Positions 52,278-60,364 of a stretch of DNA of 64,000 bases are shown piece by piece. Positions within the stretch are counted from its first letter, which is position 1. The number at the start of each line of letters is the position of its first letter. The translations under genes and the position numbers were made by a program. The notes below the pieces were generated by a model. It was not told where the DNA came from and ran no database searches. It saw nothing but the letters and a program-made list of their open reading frames with translations. This DNA comes from Actinomadura_C sp036008685 (GTDB lineage: Bacteria; Actinomycetota; Actinomycetes; Streptosporangiales; Streptosporangiaceae), in assembly GCA_036008685.1 (NCBI GenBank), contig DASYNF010000124.1:1-64000 (forward strand), read 5' to 3'.

Positions 52278-53003
52278 ATGACGACGATTCAGGTGCCGCG
52301 GGCGCCCGCCGGTCAGGCCCGCGCGGCCGCGATCCGCGACGGTCTGGGTGTGGGCGTCGCGGTCGGGGTGTCCGGGCTGGCGTTCGGAGCGGCGGCCGCC
52401 GCGGCCGGGCTCACCGTGGCGCAGGCGTGCGCGCTCAGCCTGCTGGCCTTCACGGGAGCCTCGCAGTTCGCGCTGGTCGGCGTGATCTCCGGAGGCGGCG
52501 GTCTCATCGCCGGTGTGCTCGGCGCCGTGCTGCTGGGCGGCCGCAACGCGTTGTACGGACTGCGGCTGGCGAGCCTGCTGCGGGTCCGCGGCCTCCGCCG
52601 GCTCGTGACCGCGCACGTGGTCATCGACGAGACCACCGCCGTCGCGACCACTCAGCCGGACCCGCGTTCCGCCCGGGCGGGTTTCGCCGCGACCGCCGTC
52701 AGCCTCTACGTGGTGTGGAACCTGACGACCCTGCTCGGCGCTGTGGGGGCGTCCCGGCTGGGCGATCCCGAGCGGTACGGGCTGGACGCCGTGGGCCCGG
52801 CGGTCTTCCTCGCCCTGTTGTGGCCGCTCCTCCGCAAGGGCGGCACCGAGCGCATGGTGGCCCTGGCGGCCGTGGTGATCGCCGTGGTCACCACACCGGT
52901 GCTGCCGCCCGGGGCGCCGGTGATGCTCGCGGCCGTGGCGGCGATGGCCGGCGCGCTGCGCCGCGACCGTACGGCCGGGCAGGACGGGCAGGACGGGCGA
53001 TGA
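52278..53003 (+). CDS. azlC: AzlC-type branched-chain amino acid exporter, large subunit
   Basis: This 241-aa protein has about seven membrane helices. FTGASQFALVGVI, LLGGRNALYGLRL and AHVVIDETTAVATTQ are AzlC/YgaZ landmarks. With AzlD it should export branched-chain amino acids or methionine. ATG at 52278. Its stop overlaps the azlD ATG (ATGA). Confidence 0.94.
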   Translation: MTTIQVPRAPAGQARAAAIRDGLGVGVAVGVSGLAFGAAAAAAGLTVAQACALSLLAFTGASQFALVGVISGGGGLIAGVLGAVLLGGRNALYGLRLASLLRVRGLRRLVTAHVVIDETTAVATTQPDPRSARAGFAATAVSLYVVWNLTTLLGAVGASRLGDPERYGLDAVGPAVFLALLWPLLRKGGTERMVALAAVVIAVVTTPVLPPGAPVMLAAVAAMAGALRRDRTAGQDGQDGR

Positions 53004-53317
53004 CGGGGATCTGGATCGCGGTGATCGCCACCGGGGTGGGCTGCTACGCGCTGAAGCTCGCGGGACTGGTGACGCCGGAGCGGGTGATCGCCGATCCGAG
53101 GGTGCGGCGCTTCACCGAACTCGTCCCGGTGGCACTGCTGACCGCGCTCGTGGCCGTGCAGACCCTGGTGCACGGGAAGGCCCTCGAGGTCGACGGGCCC
53201 CGGCTCGCGGGCCTTGCCGCCGCGGTCGTGGCACTGCTGCTGCGCGCGCCCTTCCTGGTCGTGCTGGTCACGGCCGGCGGGGTCGCCGCGGGCCTGCGGC
53301 TCGCCGGCCTCGGCTGA
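53000..53317 (+). CDS. azlD: AzlD-type amino acid exporter, small subunit
   Basis: The 105-aa protein has three to four membrane helices, begins MTGIWIAVIATGVGCYALKLAG and carries LVPVALLTALVAVQTL and LLLRAPFLVVLVTAGG, matching AzlD. Its overlap with azlC indicates a two-subunit transporter. A 13-bp duplication (GGCCTCGGCTGAC) spans its stop codon. Confidence 0.92.
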   Translation: MTGIWIAVIATGVGCYALKLAGLVTPERVIADPRVRRFTELVPVALLTALVAVQTLVHGKALEVDGPRLAGLAAAVVALLLRAPFLVVLVTAGGVAAGLRLAGLG

Positions 53318-53374
53318 CGGCCTCGGCTGACGGCACCGGCACGATCGGGTCGGCCGGGCCGGCGCCGCGCGGCG

Positions 53375-54304
53375 TCAGCTCTCGGCGCTGACGACCTCCA
53401 GCGCGCGGGCCAGCTGGTCGGGGTAGGGGCTCTCGAACTCCACCCACCGGCCCTCGGTCGGGTGCTCGAAACCCAGCTTGACCGCGTGCAGCCACTGCCG
53501 GGTGACCCCGAGCCTCGCCGCCAGGGTCGGGTCGGCGCCGTAGAGCATGTCCCCCACGCACGGATGCCGGATCGCGGACATGTGCACACGGATCTGGTGC
53601 GTGCGGCCGGTCTCGAGGTCGACGTCCAGCAGGGTCGCCGCCCGGAACGCCTCGATGGTGTCGTAGTGCGTCACCGAGGGCTTCCCGCCCGCGACCACGG
53701 CGAATCGGCCGTCACCTGACGGGTGGCGGTCGATCGGCGCGTCCACGGTGCCGCGGAAGGGGTCGGGATGGCCCTGCACGAGCGCGTGATAGCGCTTGTC
53801 GATCCGCCGCTCCTTGAACGCGCGCTTGAGGGCCGAATAGGCCGCCTCGCTCTTGGCCACCACCATGGCGCCGGTCGTGTTGGCGTCCAGCCGGTGGACG
53901 ATGCCCCGCCGCTCGGCGGCGCCGCTGGTCGCCACGGTATGTCCCGCCCCCAGCAGCCCGCCGATCACGGTGGGGCCGGTCCAGCCGGTCGTCGGGTGCG
54001 CCGCGACGCCGATCGGCTTGTTGACCACGATGATGTCGGCGTCCTCGTACAGGATCCCCATCCCCGGCACGGGCTCCGCGACGGGCATGGGGGCCGTGGG
54101 CGGCGGCGGCAGGGTCACCTCGAGCCAGGCCCCGGCGTGCAACCGGTCGGACTTCGCGACCGTACGGCCGTCGACGAGCACGTCGCCGGTCGAGATGACG
54201 TCGGCGGCCCGGCTCCGTGACAGCCCGAACAGGCGGGCGAGGGCCGCGTCGACCCGTTCGCCCTCGAGGCCGTCCGGGACCGGAAGACTTCTGTTCTCGG
54301 TCAT
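53375..54304 (-). CDS. rluD: RluA-family pseudouridine synthase (RluD-like)
   Basis: This 309-aa enzyme has an S4 RNA-binding domain (VDAALARLFGLSRSRAADVISTGDVLVDG) and a catalytic domain. The catalytic Asp is in HRLDANTTGAMVVAKS, and DKRYHALVQG and GRTHQIRVHM follow. It modifies 23S rRNA by analogy with RluD; the site is inferred. It starts 4 nt after lspA's stop, in the conserved lspA-rluD order. Confidence 0.95.
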   Translation of the reverse strand: MTENRSLPVPDGLEGERVDAALARLFGLSRSRAADVISTGDVLVDGRTVAKSDRLHAGAWLEVTLPPPPTAPMPVAEPVPGMGILYEDADIIVVNKPIGVAAHPTTGWTGPTVIGGLLGAGHTVATSGAAERRGIVHRLDANTTGAMVVAKSEAAYSALKRAFKERRIDKRYHALVQGHPDPFRGTVDAPIDRHPSGDGRFAVVAGGKPSVTHYDTIEAFRAATLLDVDLETGRTHQIRVHMSAIRHPCVGDMLYGADPTLAARLGVTRQWLHAVKLGFEHPTEGRWVEFESPYPDQLARALEVVSAES

Positions 54305-54308
54305 CGCC

Positions 54309-54944
54309 TCAGGATCTCTCTTCGTCGGCGCGGCTCTCCGCCGGGGCTTCCGCGGGCTCCGGACCCGTGCGGGTGCCGTCCAGCTGCAGCCCGCGGGAGG
54401 CCAGGATCACCGCCAGCACACCGCCGCAGACGATCGCCGAGTCGGCCAGGTTGAAGACCGGCCAGTGGGGGATCTCGATCCAGTCGACCACATGCCCCTC
54501 GAGCGGAGCGGGTGCGCGGAAGAGCCGGTCGACGAGGTTGCCCGCGGCACCTCCGAGCAGCAGCCCGAGCGCGATCGCCCATGGGAGGCTGCGCAGCCGG
54601 CGAGCGGTCCGCAGGATGGCCACGATCACACCGATGGCGATCAGTGTGAGCACCAGGGTCAGACCGGTGGCGATGCTGAAGGCCGCACCGCTGTTGCGGG
54701 TCACCCGGAGCGTCAGCAACCCACCGAAGAGGCGGACGGGCGGCCGGTCCGCCAGCTCGGCGACGACCGCGATCTTTGAGACCAGGTCCATGGCGAGCGC
54801 CAGCACGGCCACCGTCACCAGCACACCGACACGGCGGCGCGCCGGCTCGCCGCCGGGGAGCCCTAGCGAAGGCACGGCGCCGGTCTCCTTGGGGTTATTG
54901 GCGTCGTTCAGCGACGCTCCTCGCGTTGTTTGCATGTCACACAT
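54309..54944 (-). CDS. lspA: Lipoprotein signal peptidase
   Basis: The four-helix aspartyl protease LspA cleaves signal peptides of lipoproteins after Lgt action. Both catalytic Asp are present (GGAAGNLVDRL, VFNLADSAIVCGG) with VTRNSGAAFS. It has 211 aa from ATG at 54944, or 208 from 54935; neither has a clear ribosome-binding site. The start overlaps the 3' end of the dksA-like gene. It has Pro/Glu-rich extensions at both ends. Confidence 0.95.
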   Translation of the reverse strand: MCDMQTTRGASLNDANNPKETGAVPSLGLPGGEPARRRVGVLVTVAVLALAMDLVSKIAVVAELADRPPVRLFGGLLTLRVTRNSGAAFSIATGLTLVLTLIAIGVIVAILRTARRLRSLPWAIALGLLLGGAAGNLVDRLFRAPAPLEGHVVDWIEIPHWPVFNLADSAIVCGGVLAVILASRGLQLDGTRTGPEPAEAPAESRADEERS

Positions 54945-55480
54945 AGGGTCGCACGTGGAAAGGCCTGTAAGCGCGCCTTGCCGATCGGCTTGCCGCAGGA
55001 CTCACAGATACCGTACGTCCCGGCGTCGATGCGGGCCATCGCCCGCTCGTTCTGGGCCAGCAGGTCACGAGCATTATAGGTCAGCGCCATCTCATGCTCA
55101 CGCTCGTAGGTCTTGGCCCCCGTGTCCGCCTGGTCGTCCCCGGCACCCTCGCTGTTGTCGCCCATACGGTCGGCGATCTCGGACTCGGCCCGGGCGATCC
55201 CGTCCCGCAGCTTGGTGATCTCATCCTCGAGCCGGCCGCGGACGTCCGCGAGCTCCTCGACGGTCCACCGCTCCTCGCCTGCCCGTACCGGCAGTTGCCC
55301 GGCGGCCTCATCGGCGCTCGGCGGGCCTCCGGAGTGCTTGCCGGGGCCACGCCGGTTGACCTCGCCCGGGGGCACACGGGTGCGTCGCGACGTCTTCTCG
55401 GACTGCGACGTGTCCCTCCCCGCGCTGGCCATGTCCGGCCCCTTCGCGCTGATCTTGTCGACAGGCAGTGCGGGAAGCAT
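54908..55480 (-). CDS. TraR/DksA-type zinc-finger protein
   Basis: This 190-aa protein has a disordered basic N-terminus, a helical region (LADVRGRLEDEITKLRDGIARAESEIADRM), and a C-terminal four-Cys finger (ICESCGKPIGKARLQAFP, then CVTCKQREERR). DksA-like proteins act in the RNA-polymerase secondary channel; whether this one does is open. ATG at 55480 has GGAGGGAG upstream; the open frame reaches 55591. Confidence 0.92.
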   Translation of the reverse strand: MLPALPVDKISAKGPDMASAGRDTSQSEKTSRRTRVPPGEVNRRGPGKHSGGPPSADEAAGQLPVRAGEERWTVEELADVRGRLEDEITKLRDGIARAESEIADRMGDNSEGAGDDQADTGAKTYEREHEMALTYNARDLLAQNERAMARIDAGTYGICESCGKPIGKARLQAFPRATLCVTCKQREERR

Positions 55481-55628
55481 AGATCTCCCTCCGCGGGACG
55501 GCGAACAACCCGGTCGTACGCGAAAACGTCCTTCCACGTCCATCCGGACAGCGGCGATCCGCGACCCAGAAAACGCGTGAACACGCTCCAACGTCTGTCA
55601 CATGCCGCATATGCCCAGTGACCACACG

Positions 55629-55901
55629 TCAGGAACCCAAGAGGCGGTCGATCTCCACGGTGAGCCGCCGGGCGTCCCCGTCCACTTCCACGATCTTGTT
55701 CCGGCTCGTCGCGCCGCTGAGCAGCCGTACGTCCCGGCGCCGAACGCCCAGCGCCTCGGCCACGGCCCGCAACGCGGCCTCGGTGGCCCGGCCCTCCAGG
55801 GCACGGGCCGCCACCTTCACCACGAGCGCCTCGCCGTACGCCCCGCCGACACCGGCCCTGGCCGCACCCGGCCGCACCCGGATCGCAACCCTGATTCCCA
55901 T
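55629..55901 (-). CDS. DUF167 (YggU) family protein
   Basis: This 90-aa protein has RVRPGAARAGV, ALVVKVAARALEGRATEAALRAVAEALGV and RLLSGATSRNKIVEVDG, the DUF167 pattern. Function unknown. ATG at 55901 follows GGGGAGGG. It sits upstream of the dksA-like gene and divergent from ileS. Confidence 0.9.
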   Translation of the reverse strand: MGIRVAIRVRPGAARAGVGGAYGEALVVKVAARALEGRATEAALRAVAEALGVRRRDVRLLSGATSRNKIVEVDGDARRLTVEIDRLLGS

Positions 55902-55960
55902 CTACCCTCCCCGTCCTCGATACCCCGGAAAACCGGTCCGGCCCGAGCGCTGAGTACACG

Positions 55961-55966
55961 TACAAT
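55961..55966 (+). promoter_or_regulatory. -10 element for the ileS T-box transcript
   Basis: TACAAT lies about 60 nt before T-box stem I, placing a transcript start near 55973. No clear -35 element is seen. Confidence 0.5.
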
Positions 55967-55972
55967 CGTTGC

Positions 55973-56223
55973 AGTCGGTAAGGCGTTGATGGGGACACCT
56001 GCCGCCGTGCGCAGCGACGAGCGATCCGGGGACGGTGTGAGCCCGGGGGCATGCCCGGCGGTCTGATCACCCCGGAGCCGCCGGAGGAACGGTCCGCACG
56101 GACCCAGTAGACCCGGCCGCCGAGACCTGAATGAAGCGGACCATGCGCGCATGGTCAAGGAGGGTGGTACCGCGGGGCCTCCGCCTCGTCCCTCCGGGTC
56201 CATGATCCAACTATCGTGGAGGT
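55973..56223 (+). promoter_or_regulatory. T-box riboswitch controlling ileS
   Basis: Stem I is CCGGGG (56026-56031) with CCCCGG (56070-56075), capped by an inner hairpin at about 56043-56058. The 3' side of the internal loop reads TGATCA, giving an ATC isoleucine specifier at 56066-56068 followed by A. The T-box sequence AGGGTGGTACCGCG is at 56161-56174; its TGGT fits tRNA-Ile ending ACCA. Pyrimidine runs CCTCC (56178-56182) and CCCTCC (56190-56195) can pair with the Shine-Dalgarno GGAGGT at 56218-56223. This indicates translational control of the ultrashort-stem-I type known for actinobacterial ileS. Confidence 0.88.
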
Positions 56224-56232
56224 CCGCCCGCC

Positions 56233-59200
56233 GTGAACGACGTCGTGCCCGAAGCGCGCCAGAGGACACTGCGTCCGCTGCCAGCACAGACCGACCTGCC
56301 CGCGCTCGAGCGCGAGACGCTGCGGCGCTGGCAGGAGAACAAGGTCTTCGAACGATCCCTGCAGCGCACCGAGTCCGGCCCGCGCTGGGTCTTCTACGAG
56401 GGCCCGCCCACCGCCAACGGGATGCCCGGCGTGCACCACATCGAGGCCCGGGTGTTCAAGGACCTCTTCCCCCGTTTCAAGACCATGAAGGGGTACAACG
56501 TCACCCGTAAGGCCGGCTGGGACTGCCACGGCCTGCCCGTCGAGGTGGCGGTCGAGAAGGAGCTGGGCCTGTCCGGCAAGAAGGACATCGAGGCCTACGG
56601 CGTCTCGGAGTTCAACGCCCGCTGCCGTGAGTCGGTCCTGCGTCATGTGGACGCGTTCGAGGAGATGACCGAGCGGATGGGCTACTGGGTCGACATGTCC
56701 CAGGCCTATCGCACCATGGACCCCGAGTACGTGGAGTCCGTCTGGTGGTCCCTCAAGGTCATCTTCGACAAGGGACTGCTGGTCCGCGACCACCGCATCA
56801 GCCCGTACTGTCCCCGCTGCGGCACCCCGCTGTCCGACCACGAGCTCGGCCAGCCCGGCGGCTACGAGAACCTGGCCGACCCCTCGGTGACCGTGCGGTT
56901 CCCGATCACGTCGGGTCCCCTGGCCGGCCGCGCCTCGCTGCTCGTCTGGACCACCACGCCCTGGACGCTCGTGTCCAACACCGCGGTGGCCGTGCACGGT
57001 GAGGTGACCTACGTCGTCGCCAGGGAGCGCGAGACCGGCGAGCAGGTCGTGGTCGCCGAGGCGCTGGCCGAACGGGTCCTCGGCGAGGCGTGGGAGACCG
57101 TCGACCGGCTCCCGGGGACCGAGCTCGAGGGCGTGACCTACCAGCGCCCGTTCGAGTTCGTCGCCTTCCCGGAGGCCGAGGACGGGGCGGGCCCCGCCCA
57201 CAGGGTGCTGCTCGCCGACTTCGTGACGACCGAGGACGGCACCGGACTGGTGCACATGTCCCCCGCCTTCGGCGCCGACGACTTCACCGCCTGCCGGGCG
57301 GCCGGGCTGCCCGTGGTCAACCCCATCCGGCCGGACGGCCGGTTCGAGGAGTCGGTCCCGCTGGTCGGCGGGGTCTTCTTCAAAGAGGCCGACGAGGCTC
57401 TCGTGCGGGACCTCGAGTCGCGCGGCGTGCTGTTCCGCGCCGAGACCTACGAGCACAGCTACCCGCACTGCTGGCGCTGCCACACGCCGCTGCTCTACTA
57501 CGCGCTCCCGGCCTGGTACATCAGGACGACCCGCATCAAGGACCGCCTGATCGAGGAGAACGAGCGGACCTCCTGGCACCCCGAGTCGATCAAATGGGGC
57601 CGGTACGGCGAGTGGCTGCGCAACAACATCGACTGGTCGCTGTCGCGCAGCCGCTACTGGGGCACCCCGCTGCCACTGTGGCTGTGCGAGGACGAGCACG
57701 TGACCTGCGTCGGCTCGCTCGCCGAGTTGTCGGAGCTCGCGGGCCGGGACCTCACCGCGCTCGACCCGCACCGCCCGTACGTCGATGACGTGACCTTCCC
57801 CTGCCCCGAGTGCGGCGAGGAGGCGCGGCGGGTGCCCGACGTCATCGACGCCTGGTACGACTCCGGCTCGATGCCGTTCGCCCAGTGGGGCGCGCCGCTG
57901 CGCAACCAGGAGACCTTCGAGCAGTCCTACCCCGCGCAGTTCATCTCCGAGGCCATCGACCAGACCCGCGGATGGTTCTACTCGATGATGGCCGTCGGCA
58001 CCCTGGTGTTCGACCGGTCGTCGTACGAGAACGTCGTCTGCCTCGGCCACATCCTGGCCGAGGACGGCCGCAAGATGAGCAAGCACCTCGGCAACGTGCT
58101 GGAGCCGATCCCGCTCATGGACAAGCACGGGGCGGACGCGCTGCGGTGGTTCATGGCCGCGGGCGGCTCCCCGTGGTCCGCGCGCCGGGTCGGCGACGGC
58201 CCGCTGTCGGAGATCGTCCGGAAGATCCTGCTGACCTACTGGAACACCGCGTCCTTCTTCGTCCTCTACGCCAACGCCGCCGGCGAGGGCGGTGGCCGCC
58301 CCTGGACGCCGGATCGCGTCACCGAGGCGCCGGCGCCCGCCGACCGGCCGCTGCTCGACCGGTGGGTGCTCGCGGAGCTGCACCGCACGGTACGGGAGGT
58401 GGACACGGCACTGGAGGACTTCGACACCGCCCGCGCGGGCCGCAGGCTCGCCGAGTTCATCGACGACCTGTCGAACTGGTACGTGCGCAGGTCGCGGCGC
58501 CGGTTCTGGGAGGGCCCGGACACTCCTGAGGGCGCGGCGGCGTTCACGACGCTGTACGAATGCCTGGAGACGCTCACCCGGCTGATGGCGCCGATGGTGC
58601 CGTTCATCACCGACCACGTGTGGGACGCCATCCGGCCCGCGGACGAGGTCGAGTCGGTGCACCTGGCCACGTGGCCGACGGTGGCCGAGGACCTGCTCGA
58701 CGAGACCCTCGGACGGCAGATGGCGCTGACCCGCCGGCTCGTGGAGCTCGGCCGGGCGGCCCGCGCGGCCTCCTCGGTCCGCACGCGTCAGCCCCTGGGC
58801 CGCGCGCTCATCGGCGCGGCGGGCTGGGCCGGGCTTCCCCGGGAACTGCGCGCCCAGATCTCCGAGGAGCTGAACGTCACCCACCTCGAGGACCTGTCCA
58901 CGGCGCTGGCGGGCGGCGACGATCTGGTGGACTACGAGGTCAAGCCGAACTTCCGGGAGCTCGGCAGGCGCTACGGGAAGAACACCCCGAAGGTCGCCAA
59001 GGCCGTGACCGGCGCGGATGCCGCCGAGCTGGTGAGCGCGCTGCGTGCCACCGGAACGGTCACCGTGGCGGTCCCAGAGGTCGGCGACGCCGAGCTGGGG
59101 CCGGACGACGTGATCGTCACCGAACGGCCCCGGACCGGCTGGGCGGTGGAGAGCGCGGCCGGCGAGACCGTGGCGCTGGACCTCACCGTGACGCCGGAGC

Positions 59201-59463
59201 TGCGCCGGGCCGGTCTGGCCCGGGAGGTCATCCGGCTCGTCCAGGAGACCCGCAAGTCCACGGGACTCGAGGTGACCGACCGGATCGAACTCTGGTTGGA
59301 CACGCAGGACCCCGAGCTGGCCGAGGCACTGCGCGAGCACGGCACCGAGGTGGCACGGGAGGTGCTGGCGGTGGAGCTGCATACCCGGCGGCCCGCCGAG
59401 GACCTCCGGGCACACCGCGCCGAGGACCTGCCCCTCACCTTCTGGCTCCGCGCGTCCGCCTGA
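56233..59463 (+). CDS. ileS: Isoleucyl-tRNA synthetase
   Basis: This 1076-aa class I synthetase is of the long, eukaryote-like type. The HIGH-equivalent segment follows EGPPTANGMPGVHHIEARVF, and the KMSKS loop is GRKMSKHLGN. Zinc-type cysteine pairs are in CPRCGTPL, CWRCHTPL and CPECGEEARR. The editing domain and the C-terminal anticodon and RNA-binding regions are present. GTG at 56233 is 9 nt past GGAGGT, the site sequestered by the T-box. It is the only gene of its transcript. Confidence 0.97.
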   Translation: MNDVVPEARQRTLRPLPAQTDLPALERETLRRWQENKVFERSLQRTESGPRWVFYEGPPTANGMPGVHHIEARVFKDLFPRFKTMKGYNVTRKAGWDCHGLPVEVAVEKELGLSGKKDIEAYGVSEFNARCRESVLRHVDAFEEMTERMGYWVDMSQAYRTMDPEYVESVWWSLKVIFDKGLLVRDHRISPYCPRCGTPLSDHELGQPGGYENLADPSVTVRFPITSGPLAGRASLLVWTTTPWTLVSNTAVAVHGEVTYVVARERETGEQVVVAEALAERVLGEAWETVDRLPGTELEGVTYQRPFEFVAFPEAEDGAGPAHRVLLADFVTTEDGTGLVHMSPAFGADDFTACRAAGLPVVNPIRPDGRFEESVPLVGGVFFKEADEALVRDLESRGVLFRAETYEHSYPHCWRCHTPLLYYALPAWYIRTTRIKDRLIEENERTSWHPESIKWGRYGEWLRNNIDWSLSRSRYWGTPLPLWLCEDEHVTCVGSLAELSELAGRDLTALDPHRPYVDDVTFPCPECGEEARRVPDVIDAWYDSGSMPFAQWGAPLRNQETFEQSYPAQFISEAIDQTRGWFYSMMAVGTLVFDRSSYENVVCLGHILAEDGRKMSKHLGNVLEPIPLMDKHGADALRWFMAAGGSPWSARRVGDGPLSEIVRKILLTYWNTASFFVLYANAAGEGGGRPWTPDRVTEAPAPADRPLLDRWVLAELHRTVREVDTALEDFDTARAGRRLAEFIDDLSNWYVRRSRRRFWEGPDTPEGAAAFTTLYECLETLTRLMAPMVPFITDHVWDAIRPADEVESVHLATWPTVAEDLLDETLGRQMALTRRLVELGRAARAASSVRTRQPLGRALIGAAGWAGLPRELRAQISEELNVTHLEDLSTALAGGDDLVDYEVKPNFRELGRRYGKNTPKVAKAVTGADAAELVSALRATGTVTVAVPEVGDAELGPDDVIVTERPRTGWAVESAAGETVALDLTVTPELRRAGLAREVIRLVQETRKSTGLEVTDRIELWLDTQDPELAEALREHGTEVAREVLAVELHTRRPAEDLRAHRAEDLPLTFWLRASA

Positions 59464-59584
59464 TCCCCGTGAGGGGGGCCGTGCTCGCACGACCCCCCTC
59501 ACCTGGCGTGATCCCGCGGTTGTTCGCGGTGCCGCCGCGAACGACCACGGGATCCCCTGGGACGACCTGGTCGAGACACATCGC

Positions 59585-60235
59585 ATGCGCCATGATGCGG
59601 ATGTGGACCATCCAGAGAAGGCCCCGCAGGGCGATCGGCCCGACCGGCCACCGATCCGGGCGTCCGACACGGACCGCGACCGGGTCGCCGACCGGCTGCG
59701 TGAGGCCCTGGCCGAGGGGCGGCTGACCCCGCAGGAACACTCCCAGCGGATAGACCTCGTCTACGCGGCGCGGACCTACGCCGACCTGGCTCCCATCGTG
59801 TCGGATCTGCCCTCCGGCGACGGACCGCCGCCCGTTCCGTCACAGCCCGCGGCCGGGATCCGCAAGGAGGTCGGGCCGCCGCCTCCCAGCCGGGAGCCTT
59901 CCGGCATCGTGGCCGTCTTCGGCGGCGCCGAGCGCGAGGGGCGCTGGCTGGTCGAAGCGCACACCAATGTGCTGGCCGTCTTCGGCGGCGTGGATCTGGA
60001 CCTCCGCCGGGCCGTGCTGTCGCAGCGGGAGGTCACGGTCAACATCGTGTGCGTCTTCGGCGGAGTCTCGATCAAGGTTCCGCCCGGTGTGCGGATGATC
60101 GACTCCATGGCCGCCGTCTTCGGCGGAAACTCCATGCCGGGAGACGGCCCACTCGATCCGGACGCACCGATCATCCGGCTGACCGGGATGACCGTGTTCG
60201 GCGGCGTGGACGTCAAACGGGTGAACGGCGCCTGA
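59585..60235 (+). CDS. DUF1707 protein with LiaF-like C-terminal domain
   Basis: In this 216-aa protein an N-terminal DUF1707 module (PIRASDTDRDRVADRLREALAEGRLTPQEHSQRIDLVYAARTYADL) is followed by a proline-rich linker. A beta-rich domain then repeats VFGG five times, as in LiaF-type cell-envelope stress proteins. No membrane helix is seen between them. ATG at 59585; function unknown, possibly envelope sensing. It follows ileS by about 120 nt. Confidence 0.88.
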   Translation: MRHDADVDHPEKAPQGDRPDRPPIRASDTDRDRVADRLREALAEGRLTPQEHSQRIDLVYAARTYADLAPIVSDLPSGDGPPPVPSQPAAGIRKEVGPPPPSREPSGIVAVFGGAEREGRWLVEAHTNVLAVFGGVDLDLRRAVLSQREVTVNIVCVFGGVSIKVPPGVRMIDSMAAVFGGNSMPGDGPLDPDAPIIRLTGMTVFGGVDVKRVNGA

Positions 60236-60364
60236 GGACGGCCGCGCCCGCTCCGCGACGTCATCCCGCGATGCTCACAAAGGCCGTGCCAGGGTCCAGG
60301 ACGGCCGTGTCCCTCTCCGGGACGGCCAGGCCGCCGCGGGCCGGGCCAGGCCGCCGGGCCTGCC

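Noticed and set aside
56155..59670. A 1171-codon open frame antisense to ileS
   Set aside because: ileS on the other strand is beyond doubt; the antisense frame is open because GC-rich third positions remove stops. It has no recognisable domain.
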